Source of the DNA: an uncultured Lachnospiraceae bacterium
Lineage (GTDB): Bacteria; Bacillota; Clostridia; Lachnospirales; Lachnospiraceae
Direction of reading: 5' to 3'
Assembly: GCA_910585625.1 (NCBI GenBank)
Contig: CAJUFQ010000002.1
Location: forward strand, 128,135-192,134
DNA length: 64,000 nt
Part shown: positions 44,642 to 53,420 of the stretch, one piece after another
How positions within the stretch are numbered: the stretch's first letter is position 1
How the letters are laid out: every line of letters begins with the position of its first letter
The notes under the pieces: generated by a model
What the model was told of the DNA's origin: nothing
Databases searched by the model: none
The model's input: the letters and a program-made list of their open reading frames with translations, nothing else
Position numbers and translations under genes: made by a program

Positions 44642-44954
44642 GATTCGGGCGTCAAAAGGTTGGATAAAAATTTAAACTGGCAATTTGCACAATCGTGTAG
44701 AAGGGACTGTGACTTGTTCCGCTATTAGATATTTCTTAGTGGTCTGGCAACTTTCAGCAATTCCTAAACACGATGTTTGGGGAAGGCTTATATTGAGCCA
44801 GGGGGACGAATATAAGCCGGTTGCGTTAATTTTTCAATAAGCGGCTCAGAACACTTAGAAATTCTTATAGCAGGGAACGCCCGGAATAATCTTTCTACAT
44901 GATTATGTAAATTGACGATAAAAATTTTAAATTCCATCTTTTAACACCCGAATC
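44642..44954. repeat. 313-bp foldback element (MITE-like or structured RNA)
   Basis: Long imperfect inverted arms of about 63 bases (44642-44704 and 44890-44954) begin and end with GATTCGGGYGT and its complement. A second pair of arms (44715-44741 and 44851-44877) lies inside. The centre holds two hairpins: CCTAAACA/TGTTTGGGG (44763-44782) and GGCTTATATT/GAATATAAGCC (about 44786-44818). Many arm mismatches are G-U compatible. It fills the gap between the convergent murG and HIT genes and encodes no protein. A miniature transposon and a structured RNA are both possible. Confidence 0.6.
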
Positions 44955-44971
44955 CTATAAAATAAATATTT

Positions 44972-45012
44972 GCCCCCTGCCAAGCAACGGTCAATCCTGT
45001 TCGGCAAGGGGC
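44972..45012 (-). terminator. terminator of the HIT-protein gene
   Basis: On the minus strand GCCCCTTGCC pairs with GGCAGGGGGC around a 21-base loop, followed by AAATATTTATTTTAT. It lies 26 bases beyond the stop. Confidence 0.62.
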
Positions 45013-45037
45013 ATCATCTTACAGTTCTTGCTGCTGT

Positions 45038-45454
45038 TTATTTCTTGAGCTTCTGATGAATCTCTTCCAATTCTTCCTCTGTCAGCTCCAAATGATTCCA
45101 GCAAAGCTTGTCCGTATTGCCATCCTCTTTATATCTTGGAATCAGATGTATATGGAAATGGAACACGGTCTGCCCTGCTGCCTCCCCATTATTCTGCATG
45201 ATATTTAAGCCGTCACACTGCAAGATTTCTGTCATATGTGCAGCGAGCTTCTTCGCAAGAACCATCACATGCGCAGCCGTATCCTCCGGCATCTCATAAA
45301 TGTTCGCATAATGCTCCTTGGGAAGAATCAGGGCATGTCCTTTTGTTGCAGGACTGATATCAAGGATTACCCGGAATTCTTCATCCTCATATATTGTCTT
45401 AGAGGGAATCTCTCCCCCGGAAATTTTACAGAAAATACAGTTCTCGTCTTTCAT
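45038..45454 (-). CDS. HIT-family nucleotide-binding hydrolase
   Basis: A histidine-triad protein of 138 residues, probably acting on nucleoside phosphoramidates or adenylated substrates. It has a zinc-type start (CIFCKISGGEIPSKTIYED), SPATKGHALILPKEHY, and the triad VFHFHIHLIPRY preceded by NNGEAAGQT. ATG 45454 has GGAGG 5 bases upstream; the ATG at 45466 overlaps that site. The flavodoxin/SCP2 gene is 14 bp upstream, so the two form a unit ending at the hairpin at 44972. Confidence 0.92.
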   Translation of the reverse strand: MKDENCIFCKISGGEIPSKTIYEDEEFRVILDISPATKGHALILPKEHYANIYEMPEDTAAHVMVLAKKLAAHMTEILQCDGLNIMQNNGEAAGQTVFHFHIHLIPRYKEDGNTDKLCWNHLELTEEELEEIHQKLKK

Positions 45455-45480
45455 CGTTTCCTCCATTCTGTGATACTTTA

Positions 45481-46470
45481 CTAAAATATAAACACCTGAT
45501 CCAACATCTTAAGGGTCTTAAAGTTTCCTTTTGCCGTCATCTCCCCGGTCATAAACGCCCGCTGGAACGTCATCCTTCCTTTTACAATATTATCCATCAC
45601 GGCAGTCGTCAGCTTCGTGTACACATCTATCTTTTCACTCTGCCCGTAATAAATCTGAACCTCTTCATTGTTTACTTCCACAGACAACGGCTTCTTCTTA
45701 CCATCAATCATAAACAGATAGTTAGCTGCAAAATCTTTCTGAGGAACAAAATGGGCCTCCAATTCCATCAGATACGCCATCTCTTCATCTTCGCCGCTCT
45801 GCCCCAGCATGTCCTTGAACATACTGCTCAGCTCCTCAATATCTTCTTTCTGCTTCTTCACATAGACGTCATCAGCAACATACTTCGAAAGCTGCTCGCT
45901 CTCCTGGGGCGTCAATTCCAGCTGCTGCGTGCGCAGCACTGTCTGCCGGATTGCCTGATTGCTGTTGGGCAGGCTCTTCTGCTTCTGGGAGATAGTGCGG
46001 TAAAGGTTTTCTGCCTTCTTCTCGATAATCACTGTATAATCATGGTTCATCTCGAAGGAAACAAGATCTTCAACATATCCGCATAAGCCGCTGCAAGGCA
46101 GTCCCCCCAAAAACTCCCACGCATTGGCAAGCGTAATCTCTCCTTCACGTTCTCCGTAAGTAGTCGACATGACTATAGGCTGCATATAAGTCTCTGAAAT
46201 CTTTCCCTTATCGCCATACAGCCAGCAGGCGTCCAGAAACTGCTGCATATACCCGCCGATTCCCAACCATTCCACCGTAGTCGCCAGGATTATCCCATCC
46301 GCATCCTTAATTGTCTGCGGCAACGTAGATATGCTGTTTTTATCTTCATAAATGTTATAACGCTGCACTTCTACCCTAAGTTCTGTCAACACTTCCTGCA
46401 TTTTATTCACTACATACAGAGTGGGATCGTCCAAAAGGCCCCGCCCTCCATAATAAATATTTACTTTCAT
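45481..46470 (-). CDS. flavodoxin-like / SCP2 fusion protein
   Basis: A 329-residue protein. Its N-terminal half is a flavodoxin-like fold (VNIYYGGRGLLDDPTLYVVNK, DADGIILATTVEWLGIGGYMQQFLD, VMSTTYGEREG). Its C-terminal roughly 110 residues (YLFMIDGKKKPLSVEV, TTAVMDNIVKGRMTFQRAFM, GEMTAKGNFKTLKMLDQVF) match the SCP2 sterol-carrier fold. SCP2-type domains bind lipids or other hydrophobic molecules. The pairing suggests redox handling of a hydrophobic ligand; that is inference. GGAGG precedes ATG 46470 and a strong promoter lies upstream. Confidence 0.78.
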   Translation of the reverse strand: MKVNIYYGGRGLLDDPTLYVVNKMQEVLTELRVEVQRYNIYEDKNSISTLPQTIKDADGIILATTVEWLGIGGYMQQFLDACWLYGDKGKISETYMQPIVMSTTYGEREGEITLANAWEFLGGLPCSGLCGYVEDLVSFEMNHDYTVIIEKKAENLYRTISQKQKSLPNSNQAIRQTVLRTQQLELTPQESEQLSKYVADDVYVKKQKEDIEELSSMFKDMLGQSGEDEEMAYLMELEAHFVPQKDFAANYLFMIDGKKKPLSVEVNNEEVQIYYGQSEKIDVYTKLTTAVMDNIVKGRMTFQRAFMTGEMTAKGNFKTLKMLDQVFIF

Positions 46471-46502
46471 AACTAAAAGCCTCCAAACATTTGAATATCT
46501 CT

Positions 46503-46531
46503 AGTATATAAAGTTTTGCAGATAAAGTCAA
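46503..46531 (-). promoter_or_regulatory. promoter of the flavodoxin/SCP2-HIT unit
   Basis: On the minus strand TTGACT (46526-46531), a 17-base spacer and TATACT (46503-46508), about 35 bases before ATG 46470. Confidence 0.68.
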
Positions 46532-46614
46532 TAATTCTGGCGAAGGCGCCCAGTATTCAATTCCCAGTAAATCCCAAGACCTTAAGAATAACAGTATCCG
46601 CCTGCAATCCCCCC

Positions 46615-47907
46615 CTAAGAAAACATATATTCCTCCGCCCCAAAGCGGATTCTGTCCCCTGGGTATATTTCTTTAGGCTGGCGGTATTCTAACGGCATAT
46701 CATTTATATATGTGCCGTTGGTGGAGTTTAGGTCTTCGATATAATATTTCTGCTCCTGCCTAGTAACCCTGGCATGAAGCCGGCTGACTCCCTCTGCAGA
46801 AATGACGCCATTTACCTGATTGCTGTTTTTCCCAAGAAGAAAGCTGTCACCCTCTACCACGATATCACTGCACTGATGTATGCCTTGATAAGTAAACCTT
46901 CCCAAAGGCTCTTCCAAACGTACACCAAGAATTTCCGTGGGATGGCTTGGGGTATCGTCACACGCACCCCCCTCCGAAATTTGCGTACTCTCGGATAGCG
47001 GCGTCTTCCTTTTTTCCTGCTTCCTGCCCCAAAATGACGCTTCCTTCCCTCGGCTTTTTACTCTGTTAAAAAAGGGCCGTCTTTTCTGCTCATGCTGCCC
47101 CATGCCTGATAGGAACGTTTTTTCCGCACCGATTAATTCAGGAACGTACTTTTTCAACAGCCCTGCTGCATACGCCTTATTTTTTTCCACCCAGCCCTTC
47201 CACGTATTCTCCCTATCACTGTAACCATTACTGTCTTCTGCGCCCTTGCTTTCCTCTTCCCTCTCTCTTTCTTCGCTGCCTGGACGTTTGCCTCTTTTTC
47301 CCATTTTCCCCTCTGCCCATGCACTATCCCCATCTGCAGTCAGTAATCTGCCTTCTTCTGAGACCGGCTGCCGTCCCAAAACCGCCTCCAACAATCTGCC
47401 AATATCTGCATGGCCTCCGGCACAAAGCTGATATATCTGGTATCCCAATTCAACCGCTTCTTTGTCTTGATGGTCTATTTTCCGCAAAAGCTGCTCCATA
47501 CACAGCTCGAATGCCTGCGGAAGATTCTTCTCATAAAAAGGCAGATATAGAAACTGCAGGCTCCCATCCTCCAGATCCACATAGATAAACTCAATTTCCA
47601 GACAGATTCCCTCTTCCCGAAGCAGATACTCCGACAAACTGCGGCACATGTTCTGCACAGAAACCAAAAACAACCGCAACACATCATGACCAACCTTTTT
47701 TCCGGAAAAATAATCTTCTATCTGTTGTTTGCCGCTGATTTCATAGAGATATCTTCTCCTGCCATCGGCAACCACTGACTGCATTGGGAGTAATCCCGGA
47801 ATCCTGTGGTTTTCCAGCATCATAAGCTCATACGGCTCGATAAGCTGCCCCTGTTCTTCCATACATATATAACTCCTGTTCAGATTTTTCCGATATGATA
47901 CATCCAT
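46615..47907 (-). CDS. FHA-domain protein of the Tad locus (DUF6382-like N-terminus)
   Basis: A 430-residue cytoplasmic protein. Its first roughly 170 residues (SYRKNLNRSYICMEEQG, LEIEFIYVDLEDGSLQFLYLPF) look like DUF6382. A low-complexity charged linker follows, and the end is an FHA phosphothreonine-binding domain (FLLGKNSNQVNGVI, SRLHARVTRQ, YYIEDLNSTNGTYIND). It is the last gene of the pilus operon, a standard place in Clostridia. It may link pilus assembly to Ser/Thr kinase signalling. ATG 47907 has GGGAGGG upstream and overlaps the preceding TadE-like gene by 28 bases. Confidence 0.82.
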   Translation of the reverse strand: MDVSYRKNLNRSYICMEEQGQLIEPYELMMLENHRIPGLLPMQSVVADGRRRYLYEISGKQQIEDYFSGKKVGHDVLRLFLVSVQNMCRSLSEYLLREEGICLEIEFIYVDLEDGSLQFLYLPFYEKNLPQAFELCMEQLLRKIDHQDKEAVELGYQIYQLCAGGHADIGRLLEAVLGRQPVSEEGRLLTADGDSAWAEGKMGKRGKRPGSEEREREEESKGAEDSNGYSDRENTWKGWVEKNKAYAAGLLKKYVPELIGAEKTFLSGMGQHEQKRRPFFNRVKSRGKEASFWGRKQEKRKTPLSESTQISEGGACDDTPSHPTEILGVRLEEPLGRFTYQGIHQCSDIVVEGDSFLLGKNSNQVNGVISAEGVSRLHARVTRQEQKYYIEDLNSTNGTYINDMPLEYRQPKEIYPGDRIRFGAEEYMFS

Positions 47908-48167
47908 TCTTTCCCTCCCATGTCTGCTGCGCCAATCATCTGCTCCAAAAATTCCAGCTTGCGGAACTCCTTTGCCGGATGAAATCCTTCCCACATTTCC
48001 TGATTCTCCACAATTTCTACGGTTCCGCAATACAAGGTAATTGCCCCTTTGGCCATCCACAAAATGCAAAGTAAAACAACCGGCACGATAATTGCCGCTT
48101 CCACCGTAAGGCTTCCTCTTGCATGTTTATGTTTGATTCCCTTTAATTCCCTATCAATCATACTCAT
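47880..48167 (-). CDS. TadE-like pseudopilin
   Basis: A 95-residue minor pilin candidate. A short basic leader ending HARG is followed by SLTVEAAIIVPVVLLCILWMA, the TadE-type helix with the expected Glu at +5. The exported part is only about 50 residues. It overlaps the stop of the prepilin peptidase-like gene by 4 bases (ATGA) and precedes the FHA gene. The leader would be cut by one of the two A24 peptidases of the locus. Confidence 0.76.
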   Translation of the reverse strand: MSMIDRELKGIKHKHARGSLTVEAAIIVPVVLLCILWMAKGAITLYCGTVEIVENQEMWEGFHPAKEFRKLEFLEQMIGAADMGGKEWMYHIGKI

Positions 48168-48583
48168 ATACCTTGGAACAGCAGTACAAAATATGCCAAA
48201 AGTAAAAATGGCGCAAACGCTATTTCGTCCTTTCCTTTTTTCTTCTTAAACGCCAGCAGCCCCAATGCCCAGAGCGCAGACAGCAAAAGTCCTGTCATCA
48301 ATAGCTGCAAGTTCCCATACCCTCCCAGATACACGCCCGTCACCAACAACAACATACCATCGCCTATACCAACATTTCCACGTGTAATCAAGCTGACCAG
48401 TATCATGGCTATCCCTAAAAGCATTCCACACAGAATACTGTAAATGGAGCAAACCGGGGCAAACAGATGGAGAATCACCCCTCCAATCCCAAACATTAGT
48501 ATATAAACGATTGTCAGGCGTTTGTGCCTTAAATCCTCCAGGCTGCATATCCCTAAAAGTCCCAACACTATCACTTTCTGCAT
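48164..48583 (-). CDS. A24-type prepilin peptidase, second of the locus
   Basis: A 139-residue membrane protein with about five hydrophobic segments. Both aspartates of the A24 aspartyl proteases are in place: CSLEDLRHKRL near residue 16 and NVGIGDGMLLLVTG near residue 72 (GxGD). It lacks the methylase domain of PilD, like TadV/CpaA enzymes. It is encoded between two TadE-like genes, suggesting specialisation for them, while the other copy lies at the start of the operon. GGGGGAG precedes ATG 48583. Confidence 0.8.
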   Translation of the reverse strand: MQKVIVLGLLGICSLEDLRHKRLTIVYILMFGIGGVILHLFAPVCSIYSILCGMLLGIAMILVSLITRGNVGIGDGMLLLVTGVYLGGYGNLQLLMTGLLLSALWALGLLAFKKKKGKDEIAFAPFLLLAYFVLLFQGI

Positions 48584-48620
48584 TTCTTCTTCTCCCCCTT
48601 TGCAATTTTTGTTTCATTCA

Positions 48621-49499
48621 TTATCTTCCTTGGCACCTGGAACATGGCCTTTTTCCCCCAACCTGTGATTTTTTTATCATATAAACTGTACGTTTCAGCC
48701 CACTGCAGTCAATCCGGCAATGATAGCAGTCTCCTTCTTCTGTTACATAGGCAATGCTCCCCAGCGCCTGACCTTTCACACAATGCCCGCATGGAACATA
48801 TGACACGCCTAGATGCGTTAGGACTGATACGCTCACGGACTTAATGGATAATTTCAGATGAGAGCAGTCCCGGCTCTGATGGTAGACGCTTTGTGTCGGC
48901 GTCACAAATACCCATGGCTCACCTCCATCACCATCCTCTTGATCCTGCCTGCCAGTCCAGCGGTGGATGCGGCACATATCAGCTGCCTTCATAGCCTCTA
49001 TGCCAAATAAGCTGACTGGAAGTTTAATATCATACGATACCGTAGCGTGGATGACTGCTTGGTCTACCTTCGTATTACTCCAGGAAAACCCGGCAACGCC
49101 GCCACTTATTAGGGAAAACGGGCATTTCTGTGCCGTAAGTTCTTTGTAGAACGCTGCCTTCACAACCACCTCTGCCTCTTTCGGAGATATTTCCCGCAGC
49201 AGGGCAGTATCAGCAACCGCCTGTTCCAGCGAGTTTCCCACAATATACTGCGTCTGCATCATCAGAAACAATGATAATATGGCAGAGATAGCAAACAGGA
49301 ATAACGGAAGGGTCAGTGCTGCTTCCAGCGTCATAGACCCTCGAAAGATTTTTCTGCCAGATATCCCCCTGGCAGCCCTTCCCGCAGGGAGGGCATGGAA
49401 AAGTGCCCCTTGGGGGAAGCATCCCCCAATGCTTTTTCCTTTGAAACTTATTTGCCTGAGAGAGATTTTTTTCTTTTCCTTTCTTTTTAATCGAGGCAC
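48621..49499 (-). CDS. TadE-like protein with a C-terminal double Cys motif
   Basis: A 292-residue pilus protein. A basic N-terminal region of about 55 residues is followed by GSMTLEAALTLPLFLFAISA, the TadE-type leader and helix. The exported part ends with two related motifs: YHQSRDCSHLKLSIKSV with PCGHC, then CYHCRIDCSGLKRTV with PCSRC. These look like Ada-type or zinc-binding knuckles, uncommon in TadE proteins. Start is GTG 49499 with AAGGAGGG 9 bases upstream. The gene lies downstream of the DUF5702 gene in the operon. Confidence 0.75.
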   Translation of the reverse strand: MPRLKRKEKKKISLRQISFKGKSIGGCFPQGALFHALPAGRAARGISGRKIFRGSMTLEAALTLPLFLFAISAILSLFLMMQTQYIVGNSLEQAVADTALLREISPKEAEVVVKAAFYKELTAQKCPFSLISGGVAGFSWSNTKVDQAVIHATVSYDIKLPVSLFGIEAMKAADMCRIHRWTGRQDQEDGDGGEPWVFVTPTQSVYHQSRDCSHLKLSIKSVSVSVLTHLGVSYVPCGHCVKGQALGSIAYVTEEGDCYHCRIDCSGLKRTVYMIKKSQVGGKRPCSRCQGR

Positions 49500-49529
49500 T
49501 TTCCCACACCCTCCTTACGAATCCAAATA

Positions 49530-51122
49530 TCACTCCAAATATGTAAGCCCGCTATTTCTGCGAAAATGGTATGTTCCGTCAACCGTTTTCCCAACAGTTA
49601 CAAATCCCAGAAATAAAGGCTCTGCTGTATAAAGCCCTTCCGCCTGCATGCCATGTATCTGGCTGTCCATCCGAAAAAACGGTTTTTTCAATGCCACATT
49701 CCGCTCCACAATATCCATCGCACGCCATACAAGCGTCTGTTCTGGTACCAGCATTAACAAAATCTGCAGATATTCCCGGTAATCTAAGCCATTCTCTCGG
49801 CTTTCCGATTCCCCGCCCTTTTCCGTCAATACTTCTTCTCCCAACGATACATCGCTCTTCCAGTCCGAGACTGCTTTTACCAACGGGACTTTACCACCTG
49901 ACAGCAGGCAACGCACATCCAGGATGCTCTCTATGTAGCTCCAAGCCAGTAAGATGCCAATTTTCACTGCCTCAACGAGAGGCACGATTCCAGTAAATCC
50001 TACCGCAGCCGTGGCAATTTCCAGAGCCAGGGCTTGCTTCTTCCCATCTTGTATAATAGTCATAAAATTACCCGCCTCACGGATTAATAATAGCTCTTTC
50101 ACTGTTTTTTCCAGGTTCTCTCTGTCTGAACCTCTTCCTGCCACACAGTATTCCAATTCATATTCCAGCGCGTGTCCTTGGCCGCCCTTTTGGGCAAAAC
50201 CACTTGCACAAGAGAAATAGCCGTCCAGATACTGCAGGAACAATAACTTATCCAAACTCCCGACATCAGGAGGATTCAAATTTCCCTGCGCTTTTTCCCT
50301 GTCTGCCAGCCTGTCCGCAAGCATAATAGCCTTTCCGGAAATTCCAGAGGGGTTTTCCACAACGAAATTAAGCGTCGGCGAGTTCTTCAGCAAATCCACG
50401 GATTCTACCGGGTTTTCCGGCAAATCTTCCGCCGGACTGCCAGAGGCCCGCCCCCGGCCGAACGATTTCTCCATTTCTGTGACTTTCCCTTCCCTGGATG
50501 ATGCTCTCACATCTGCACCCTTTTCCTGCCCAGTCGCCTCAGCCATCCCTGCGTCCTGCCCGGATTCCTCCGCTTCGACCATGGCATCCTTCGCAGATTC
50601 CCACTGTTTTTCCAAATCCCTGCTTTTCTCCGCAATCTCTTTACCCTTTTTTGTCTTTCCCCTAATCGCCTCGACCATCCCAGCTGCAAGCTGCGCTTGT
50701 ATGGCGGCAACCGCCTGCTTTTCAAAAGCGGCCCCATAGTTATCTGTCGCCAGCGTAAAGCCCGTAATCTCAAAACCCTTAAGAACTATTTGGAAGAATC
50801 CGGCTTCCTTCTGCCCTAGTGCCGCCTCCTCCATCCTATGCCCCTCTAACAACGTCAAATCTAATGCCCCGCCTGCATCGCCGCCATCTAAAAACAGCAG
50901 CCCATAGTCCTGCCACAAATCGGCCTGATATTCCCCAAAAGCGGATTCCAGCTCCAGCAATAGGCTCCGTGCAGCAATCTCGCTGAATGCCTGCACCCTC
51001 GCCGCTTCCAGAAGGGAAAAACAAAGAGAAAATATCAAAGTTAAGACAAGGGTCAGAAACAGTGTGATGCTTCCCTCCCCCTGTTTTCGGTCTGGCAAAT
51101 CGCCTTTCACTTTTTCCATCAT
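49530..51122 (-). CDS. DUF5702-type Tad locus membrane protein
   Basis: A 530-residue protein with one N-terminal membrane helix (GSITLFLTLVLTLIFSLCFSL) containing the Glu-rich boundary LLEAARVQAF, then a long extracytoplasmic domain. This is the layout of DUF5702 proteins that accompany Tad pili in Clostridia, possibly as TadG-like minor components. The middle (about 150-260) is charged and low in complexity; a second hydrophobic stretch (AVGFTGIVPLVEAVKIGILLA) is near 385. Its ATG overlaps the Flp pilin stop (ATGA). Confidence 0.76.
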   Translation of the reverse strand: MMEKVKGDLPDRKQGEGSITLFLTLVLTLIFSLCFSLLEAARVQAFSEIAARSLLLELESAFGEYQADLWQDYGLLFLDGGDAGGALDLTLLEGHRMEEAALGQKEAGFFQIVLKGFEITGFTLATDNYGAAFEKQAVAAIQAQLAAGMVEAIRGKTKKGKEIAEKSRDLEKQWESAKDAMVEAEESGQDAGMAEATGQEKGADVRASSREGKVTEMEKSFGRGRASGSPAEDLPENPVESVDLLKNSPTLNFVVENPSGISGKAIMLADRLADREKAQGNLNPPDVGSLDKLLFLQYLDGYFSCASGFAQKGGQGHALEYELEYCVAGRGSDRENLEKTVKELLLIREAGNFMTIIQDGKKQALALEIATAAVGFTGIVPLVEAVKIGILLAWSYIESILDVRCLLSGGKVPLVKAVSDWKSDVSLGEEVLTEKGGESESRENGLDYREYLQILLMLVPEQTLVWRAMDIVERNVALKKPFFRMDSQIHGMQAEGLYTAEPLFLGFVTVGKTVDGTYHFRRNSGLTYLE

Positions 51123-51292
51123 TTGTACACTTTGCCTGCCTGCTTCGTAATCTTCTGCAATATTTTCTCTACCAGCTCCGTAATCTGCTCCTTAAAAATC
51201 AACGCCAGACTTATAAGGATGACGATAATTAAAATAACCTCCACGACTCCCATACCATCTTCTTCGCTTAAAAAATTCTTAAATTCCTGCAT
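51119..51292 (-). CDS. flp: Flp-type IVb pilin
   Basis: A 57-residue protein, the likely major pilin. It begins MQEFKNFLSEEDGMG and continues VVEVILIIVILISLALIFK, so cleavage after Gly leaves a mature chain with the essential Glu at about +4, then one long hydrophobic helix and a short basic tail ending KVYK. AAGGAGA precedes ATG 51292. It lies between tadC and the DUF5702 gene, with a 4-base stop/start overlap to the latter. The position matches Flp1-type pilins of Clostridia. Confidence 0.85.
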   Translation of the reverse strand: MQEFKNFLSEEDGMGVVEVILIIVILISLALIFKEQITELVEKILQKITKQAGKVYK

Positions 51293-51348
51293 AATTTTCT
51301 CCTTTCCCGGCAGCGAATGCTGCCTCTGAAACTGATTGCTTTGATATG

Positions 51349-52626
51349 CTAAATATTGAGTGCCAGACCAGCAGGAATGACCAGGATTGCTAGCACGATT
51401 GCCAGCATTATCCCCATAGGGAGCAGAAGCTTTGTGCCTGCCTCCTCCCCCATCTGCCTTGCATGGGCCTTACGTTGTTCATATGCCTCCCATTCCTCCT
51501 GCTCTAACAGCCTCTGCATCCCTTGCGAACCTTTGCGTACATTCTGCACAATCATGGATGACAGCCTCCGGTAATCGCTGAGCTGGCAGCGGTTGCCAAA
51601 ATTCCCATAAGCCTCCAACTCTCCGACACCCTCTTGCATTTCGTGCAGCGTGTTCACCATCTCCTCATAGGCATAACGCTCATCTGTCTCCCCGCGACTG
51701 CGCTTCTGCTGATAGGAATCCGCTATTTTTTCCCAAGCAAGAGGAATATTCATGCCAGCGCCCAACAAAAGTGACAATTTACTGACAATCCCACAATAGT
51801 CTGCCATCATCTGCGTTTCCCGCTCCGCCTGCTTACGCTTCTTTTCTTCTTTCTCACGGAAGTATATTGCTGCTGCAACAGCTGCTGCCATGAACACCAT
51901 CATCAGGCTCCGGTTTATCCCCTGCTGCCGCCAGCACACTTGCTTTCCCTCTACCCTGCCTGGAAGCTCTACAAAACCATTCGCTTCCTCCCGGTTCTGA
52001 GAAGAGACTAATCCCATCAGCTTTTCTGCTATTTCTTCCTGCCGTGATTTCTGCCTGGGTACTGCCTGCACAGAGAACTGGTATAGGCAAATCTCCCCCT
52101 GGCAGTCCAGCTCTGCCGTAATTTCCACTAAAACCGGCTTTTTCGGTTCTTTATTAATCGTCCCATCTAAATGGAACACATTGTAATCGGAAAACCTATA
52201 AGAAGCCTCTACCGCTCCTTCCCGAAGATATTCCGGCAGATACAGATCTTCCACGACCTCATCTTTTGAATGATTCTGCCCAAGAATCTGTGCATCCAGC
52301 TCTTCTTTTGCCTCCTCCAGGTACTGCTTTCTCTGCGCTTTTGTCAGTTTTCTTTCTTCAATCTCCACTGCCAGCGGGTAATGATGAAGCTCTCCCGGTA
52401 TGTCCACAATAAATTCCTTTTCTAGATTTCCCTGTCCTGGATCATTTCTGGCAACTTTTGTTTCCTTCTGCGCTTTCCCATCTGCCCATCCTGCCGCCAC
52501 TGCCAGTAAAAAACCCATGGCTAGAACCAACACAGCCTGATATAAACTCTTCTGCGCCAATGCATTCCGTTTTAAATGAATGGCGGCTGCCAGGCAAACC
52601 ACCGCCCCTAACAGATACCAGAACAT
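51349..52626 (-). CDS. tadC: TadC-like platform protein with an N-terminal extra domain
   Basis: An inner-membrane assembly platform protein of the T2SS F family. The C-terminal half is TadC-like: cytoplasmic helices (MMADYCGIVSKLSLLLGAG, IPLAWEKIADSY) and a last membrane segment (KLLLPMGIMLAIVLAILVIP). Between the N-terminal helix pair and a third helix (LMMVFMAAAVAAAIYF) lies an unusual roughly 180-residue beta-rich region that should face outside. Standard TadC proteins are about 300 residues; this one is 425. Upstream neighbour tadB is 47 bp away. Confidence 0.82.
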   Translation of the reverse strand: MFWYLLGAVVCLAAAIHLKRNALAQKSLYQAVLVLAMGFLLAVAAGWADGKAQKETKVARNDPGQGNLEKEFIVDIPGELHHYPLAVEIEERKLTKAQRKQYLEEAKEELDAQILGQNHSKDEVVEDLYLPEYLREGAVEASYRFSDYNVFHLDGTINKEPKKPVLVEITAELDCQGEICLYQFSVQAVPRQKSRQEEIAEKLMGLVSSQNREEANGFVELPGRVEGKQVCWRQQGINRSLMMVFMAAAVAAAIYFREKEEKKRKQAERETQMMADYCGIVSKLSLLLGAGMNIPLAWEKIADSYQQKRSRGETDERYAYEEMVNTLHEMQEGVGELEAYGNFGNRCQLSDYRRLSSMIVQNVRKGSQGMQRLLEQEEWEAYEQRKAHARQMGEEAGTKLLLPMGIMLAIVLAILVIPAGLALNI

Positions 52627-52673
52627 CTTTCACCAACTCCTTAAATGCTTTGCGTTATAATTCATCTTTTCCC

Positions 52674-53420
52674 TTAAACATGAATATCCAATATTTTTTC
52701 TGCCAGCAAGAATGCCCCTGCATAGACCAGCAAACAAATTGTCATGATACAAGCTCCCAAGGCATTCCCATATAGCGGAGCAAGAAACTCCGGGGACGTC
52801 GCCCCGACATAGAACAAGATGCCAAAAGGTACCAGATCCATGATACGCTGCTCCATCTTTTTAGCCGTCACAACTGTGGTAATTTCCCGCTCCACATCTG
52901 ACTTCTGGCGGATTTTTTCCACAGTATCCTGGAAAATTTTCCTCATATCCCCTCCTCCTCGCTTGGCAAAGGAGAAAACCTGTGAAAAACTGCTAATTTC
53001 CTCTATCCCACTGCGCAACGCAAAATCCTCTACCAGCTGTTCCAGCGGTTCATTGAGCTTCATCTGATAGATGATGTTGCGAAATTCCTGGGCCATCAGG
53101 CTTTTTTGACCATATAGCTTTGCATATTCCTCCCATGACTGCAAAAATGCATTTTCCATCGAATACCCAGCTTTTAGGGAGGAAGACATAATCTGCAGCA
53201 TCTCCCCAAACTGACAGAGCATCTCCCTTTTTTGCTTTGCATGTAGATAGTTTCGGAAAATCCTTCTTGTCAGGAACAGAAGCGGCAGCATGGCCGCCAG
53301 CCCAGAAAGGCTGCGGTAGAACAGCCAGGATATCAGTCCCGTAATAATCAATGTTGAAAAAAACCAAAGCAGCCTATCCCTCCAGCTCATCCTATAAATT
53401 CTGTAATCTTTTCTTCTCAT
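52674..53420 (-). CDS. tadB: TadB-like platform protein
   Basis: A 248-residue T2SS F-type membrane protein that forms the pilus assembly platform with TadC. It has two close N-terminal helices (LLWFFSTLIITGLISWLFY, SGLAAMLPLLFLTRRIF), a cytoplasmic domain (CQFGEMLQIMSSSLKAGYS, with FAKRGGGDMRKIFQDTVE) and C-terminal helices. It is shorter than TadB of Proteobacteria (about 320), as usual in Firmicutes. Its ATG overlaps the cpaF stop by 4 bases. Confidence 0.86.
   Translation of the reverse strand: MRRKDYRIYRMSWRDRLLWFFSTLIITGLISWLFYRSLSGLAAMLPLLFLTRRIFRNYLHAKQKREMLCQFGEMLQIMSSSLKAGYSMENAFLQSWEEYAKLYGQKSLMAQEFRNIIYQMKLNEPLEQLVEDFALRSGIEEISSFSQVFSFAKRGGGDMRKIFQDTVEKIRQKSDVEREITTVVTAKKMEQRIMDLVPFGILFYVGATSPEFLAPLYGNALGACIMTICLLVYAGAFLLAEKILDIHV

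Noticed and set aside
44642..44954. Retron non-coding RNA
   Set aside because: Inverted ends and stems are present, but no reverse transcriptase or effector gene is adjacent.
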